Source: a virus. Taken from it: DNA of 64,000 bases. Under the pieces are notes generated by a model, which saw only the letters and a list, made by a program, of their open reading frames with translations, made no database searches and had not been told where the DNA came from. The DNA lies in the IMG/VR virus record IMGVR_UViG_3300022932_000018, positions 1 through 64,000 of that record; one strand, 5' to 3'. Made by a program: the position numbers and the translations under genes. Positions 61,511-64,000 of the stretch are shown here, in pieces. Numbering within the stretch: the first letter of the stretch is position 1; every line of letters starts with the position of its first letter.

Positions 61511-61684
61511 TTACGATACTTTCATTTTCTTTTTAACCGCTTCTGCAAGGGCTGTGGCGGCGATGGATTGGGCTTTTTCGATTCCGCCAACAATAGATAT
61601 ATCGCTGGCAGTGTGGTAAGTTCGGACAATCACATTCCGGAGTTCGGATGGATTCTTTGGTTTCGGGCCGGTCTTCTTTGGCAT
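61511..61684 (-). CDS. Small basic protein (57 aa)
   Basis: MPKKTGPKPKNPSELRNVIV begins a short, Lys-rich protein with a helical C-terminus, perhaps DNA-associated. It lies next to the sigma-like gene, transcribed away from it. Confidence 0.5.
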   Translation of the reverse strand: MPKKTGPKPKNPSELRNVIVRTYHTASDISIVGGIEKAQSIAATALAEAVKKKMKVS

Positions 61685-61727
61685 TGGCTTAGTTTAATAA
61701 ACCAAAGGTAGGTTAATTCAGTTTAAT

Positions 61728-61740
61728 AACACTCGTAATT
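61728..61740 (+). promoter_or_regulatory. Host-type promoter element of the sigma-like gene
   Basis: CTCGTAATTTTGA contains TAATTTTG, a match to the -7 TAnnTTTG element, about 17 nt before the ATG at 61758. The -33 box is weak. Confidence 0.3.
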
Positions 61741-61757
61741 TTGAGCAAAGCGTTGCC

Positions 61758-62864
61758 ATGTTCAAGAAATTTCACGATCCCAATGAGCCGGCCAGGATTC
61801 TGCCGGTGGAAGCCAGCATTGTGGCCCTGCTGAAATCGGTTCCTGAGATTCCTATGAGCAACGAAGAAGCGCTGTTGCTGCTGTGGAGCTATCGTGAAGA
61901 AGGTTGTATTGCCAGCCGGAACAAGATTGTCGAGGGCAATATGCGCTGGATAGTCAAGCTGTGCCGGGATATGACGCACGGTGACGGGGTCATGGTTTCT
62001 GACCTTATCCCTGCTGCTACCATTGGCTACATTCAAGGCCTCGATTCTTTCAATCCCGACCATCAGGGCTATGAAGGGCGCACTACCAAGATAAACAGCC
62101 ATTGCACCAATTGGATGCGCAAACGTATTTACGAGTACCTAGACGAACACAGCACTCCATACAAGACCAGCGACCGGGTGATAAAATACGCGAAAAAGGC
62201 AAAGAAGCAGGCTGAAAGAGAGCTGTCAGCTTCAGAGTTCGATGTACCTGTAGATGCGTTGATGGCCGATGTGTCCTCCCGTATTCGCTGCGGTGCTGTC
62301 GAGGTTTTATCACGGCACCGGGTAATGACGGATTCTGTGGAAGAGCTGGCCGATGCTGTTGCTGAACTTGGTCCTGACCCGATGCTGCAGCTTTCAGAAA
62401 TGTGTGCCTGCCTGGATGAAGATGATAGAACGATGCTTTATTCTCGCCTCAACTTTCACGGCTTCCCCGATTTTCAGGAGCTGTGTCTTTCGCTTGGTAT
62501 CACTGTAAAACAAGGCGACAAAAAGATTCGCGGCATCATGGGCTACATAAAGGCTGGTGGCGGTCTTAAGAAGGTTGCTGAGCCCGTAGCCAGGCCAATG
62601 ACTACCGAGCGTTCTGTGATGCTGCTCTGTGGCTGTATTGAGGATGAAGAATGCGAAGGACTGTGGCAGCACCCTACCCTGCGCTTCAGCTTTTACGATA
62701 CCGGACAAGGTTCTTTGCTCATGCAAGTGAACTCAAAAATTGACCTCGGCACAATACCGCTGACCCGCGATGCTGTGAAGCAGGTTATCATAGCCTTCAA
62801 CCCGATACCGCAAAAGATGAAGATTATCCCTGTTGCTGTTGGGGTTCAGGGGGTGATGTTTTAG
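61758..62864 (+). CDS. Divergent sigma-70-like factor (368 aa)
   Basis: Residues about 55-132 follow sigma-70 region 2: a conserved RNKIVEGNMRWIVKLC helix (2.1-like), a DLIPAATIGYIQGLDSFNPD (2.2-like) and a TKINSHCTNWMRKRIYEYLD end (2.4-like). A weaker C-terminal helical area (near 222-262) could be region 4. Such proteins redirect host RNA polymerase. It is the only rightward gene in this half and is the best candidate to recognise the CGTAnTAT late promoters. Sequence divergence means this needs proof. Confidence 0.65.
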   Translation: MFKKFHDPNEPARILPVEASIVALLKSVPEIPMSNEEALLLLWSYREEGCIASRNKIVEGNMRWIVKLCRDMTHGDGVMVSDLIPAATIGYIQGLDSFNPDHQGYEGRTTKINSHCTNWMRKRIYEYLDEHSTPYKTSDRVIKYAKKAKKQAERELSASEFDVPVDALMADVSSRIRCGAVEVLSRHRVMTDSVEELADAVAELGPDPMLQLSEMCACLDEDDRTMLYSRLNFHGFPDFQELCLSLGITVKQGDKKIRGIMGYIKAGGGLKKVAEPVARPMTTERSVMLLCGCIEDEECEGLWQHPTLRFSFYDTGQGSLLMQVNSKIDLGTIPLTRDAVKQVIIAFNPIPQKMKIIPVAVGVQGVMF

Positions 62865-63129
62865 GCAATGCCTTTTTGTACTGCTTGGCAAAAGTAGAGA
62901 ACCTTTTGAAGTCGGTCTGTATAAACAGTTCCCCTGCTGTTTCTCTTGAATATCTGTCCTTCACATTACATTTGAATCCTACTTCATTCAGGTAGGCGTT
63001 AATGCAAGAATCAATCTGGCCATCGTGCCGGAATTTCATTACAAGCCTCAAGTATTTCCAGATACCATAGTTTGCGTGGCTCTCTACTGACTCGTTGTCG
63101 GCAGGAGGCGATTTGATGAATTTCCTCAT
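62824..63129 (-). CDS. Hypothetical protein, convergent with sigma-like gene (101 aa)
   Basis: Starts MRKFIKSPPADNESVESHAN. Basic with a Gln/Pro-rich end. Its 3' end overlaps that of the sigma-like gene by about 40 bases on the opposite strand. Function unknown. Confidence 0.5.
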   Translation of the reverse strand: MRKFIKSPPADNESVESHANYGIWKYLRLVMKFRHDGQIDSCINAYLNEVGFKCNVKDRYSRETAGELFIQTDFKRFSTFAKQYKKALPKTSPPEPQQQQG

Positions 63130-63560
63130 GATTTTCGTTTTAGTTTGGCCTTGGCCTTTTTGGAGAGTTTGAGGGGTTGCGCGAACATGGCGCGTTGTGC
63201 ATCCGAACACGTTGTGTTTATAAAATCCAGGAGTCCGGCATTATGCCTTACAGAACGCAAGATAGATGGCGCGGTGCCTGTGTCTATGAAATGCGTGTGA
63301 GGAATGGCTTTGCGGATATCCTCGTACACTGTGTCGACTATTTCTTCCGCTTTCTTTTGGTGTAATCCCGCAGCGCCTAATAGTGCACCCTGCCCTACAA
63401 TGCCAATTACGGTTCTTTGTTCTGGCTTAGCCACTATTTCAACGGCTGCCGCTCCATAAGTAGCTTTCTGGAGTTGGATATTCAGGTTAGCTTCTCGGTG
63501 GTTTTCTTCTTCGACCTGCATAAGCAGCAGACTTGCGAGTGTTTCTTGATGCGGTGTCAT
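63126..63560 (-). CDS. Hypothetical protein (144 aa)
   Basis: Starts MTPHQETLASLLLMQVEEEN. Helical N-terminus, a Gly-rich middle (VIGIVGQGALLGAAG) and a basic Lys-rich C-terminus. Overlaps the preceding small gene by four bases. Function unknown. Confidence 0.5.
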   Translation of the reverse strand: MTPHQETLASLLLMQVEEENHREANLNIQLQKATYGAAAVEIVAKPEQRTVIGIVGQGALLGAAGLHQKKAEEIVDTVYEDIRKAIPHTHFIDTGTAPSILRSVRHNAGLLDFINTTCSDAQRAMFAQPLKLSKKAKAKLKRKS

Positions 63561-63569
63561 TGCGTTGAA

Positions 63570-63641
63570 TTATTTAGGCCGGTTACACCAGCAGAGGTAA
63601 AGAAAAGAACCAATTACAAATCCTGTGATGAAGGGTAGCAT
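63570..63641 (-). CDS. Possible tiny membrane peptide (23 aa)
   Basis: MLPFITGFVIGSFLYLCWCN is one hydrophobic helix with a Cys/Trp-rich end. It lies between the integrase and the gene at 63126. Short, so low confidence. Confidence 0.3.
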   Translation of the reverse strand: MLPFITGFVIGSFLYLCWCNRPK

Positions 63642-63646
63642 GGGCG

Positions 63647-64000
63647 TCAATTAAAAAACGGGTGATTGGATAGTTCCGCTGCATTCTCTGCCTTGTTGAT
63701 GCGGATGTACTTAAAGAAGGATTCCTCTGTCTTGTGGCCAGTGATAAGCATAATCCTGGCCGTTTCTATCTTGCTCAGGTACGCATTGGTTGCAAAGCTA
63801 CGGCGTGCGGTGTGTGAGGTGATAAGCCTGTAACGTGGGCTGCTCATTTTCATCACCTGCTTATTGATGCTGCGCTCGTAATGCTCAATCTGAGTGAGGC
63901 CCGAAAGTCTGCCAATGTCGGAGAGCTTGCCGTTAAACTCTATCAGGTCGCCTTTCAGCGGTGGCGGGTTGCCGTTGTACTTACGGAAGATTTTCGCAGC
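63647..64000 (-). CDS. int: Tyrosine recombinase / integrase, C-terminal part
   Basis: Residues just before the end include SHTARRSFATNAY (the H-x-x-R box) and LITGHKTEESFFKYIRI (GH plus the nucleophilic Tyr), the catalytic core of tyrosine recombinases. The N-terminus lies beyond the right edge. It supports a temperate lifestyle. No attachment site is evident within the window. Confidence 0.85.
   Translation of the reverse strand, partial: AAKIFRKYNGNPPPLKGDLIEFNGKLSDIGRLSGLTQIEHYERSINKQVMKMSSPRYRLITSHTARRSFATNAYLSKIETARIMLITGHKTEESFFKYIRINKAENAAELSNHPFFN

Noticed and set aside
61499-61711. Rightward 70-codon frame
   Set aside because: It lies over a better leftward gene (61511-61684) that fits the operon by start, spacing and composition.
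1-64000. CRISPR array or IS element
   Set aside because: I saw no regularly spaced repeats with unique spacers and no transposase-like gene or paired terminal inverted repeats. The only mobile gene is the homing endonuclease.
63570-64000. Attachment site next to the integrase
   Set aside because: No repeat or tRNA-end identity is visible within the window; the attachment site may lie beyond the edge.

Overview
The window is a segment of a tailed, probably temperate, bacteriophage (or prophage) of a Bacteroidota host. Supporting evidence: a complete packaging and virion module (large terminase, portal, scaffold-like protein, major capsid protein, connector or ring proteins, tailspike and fibres, a very large tail protein), a lysis module, a phage recombination and replication module, and the C-terminal half of a tyrosine recombinase at the right edge. 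The Bacteroidota host is inferred from TAnnTTTG-type promoter elements, A-rich ribosome-binding regions, two Bacteroidota-style lipoproteins, and a tail and connector gene order that recalls podovirus-like (crAss-like-type) phages. That last comparison is from memory of the families, not from a search.

Layout. 1-8645 is read leftwards and holds small accessory genes (PAPS-reductase-like protein, SLOG/DUF2493, PDDEXK-like nuclease, RNase HI, a lipoprotein) plus about 1.6 kb of non-coding DNA. About 8650-9210 is a divergent control region. 9213-33059 is read rightwards: terminase, portal, scaffold, capsid, a small RNA locus, connectors, tailspike and fibres, lysis cassette, giant tail protein. 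A bidirectional terminator at 33063-33086 separates it from the leftward block 33102-63641. That block carries three internal-virion/ejection-type proteins (including a 3026-residue polyvalent protein), DUF1064 nuclease, DNA methylase, DnaB helicase, a DUF1376-like replication protein, HNH and MazG-like proteins, a YqaJ-type exonuclease with an annealing-type partner, and many tiny genes. A rightward sigma-70-like gene lies at 61758-62864. No DNA or RNA polymerase is encoded here, so the phage probably uses host polymerases.

Gene control. Eight copies of a CGTAnTAT motif lie 5-28 nt upstream of virion genes on both strands and look like a phage late promoter. The sigma-like protein is the obvious candidate reader. 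A different, host-type TACATTTG element precedes the replication operon and two long untranslated regions. Two hairpins with compensatory stem changes sit exactly 8 nt before the start codons of two unrelated leftward genes.

Most unusual locus. At 18926-19009, in an intergenic gap of the late operon, the sequence reads as a circularly permuted tRNA. Its 3' part (D-loop G18G19 through position 73) comes first, then a 10-nt linker, then its 5' part (positions 1-16). Rejoined, it shows nearly every conserved tRNA residue, a UCU (Arg) anticodon and a 6/7 acceptor stem. It is followed by an intrinsic terminator.
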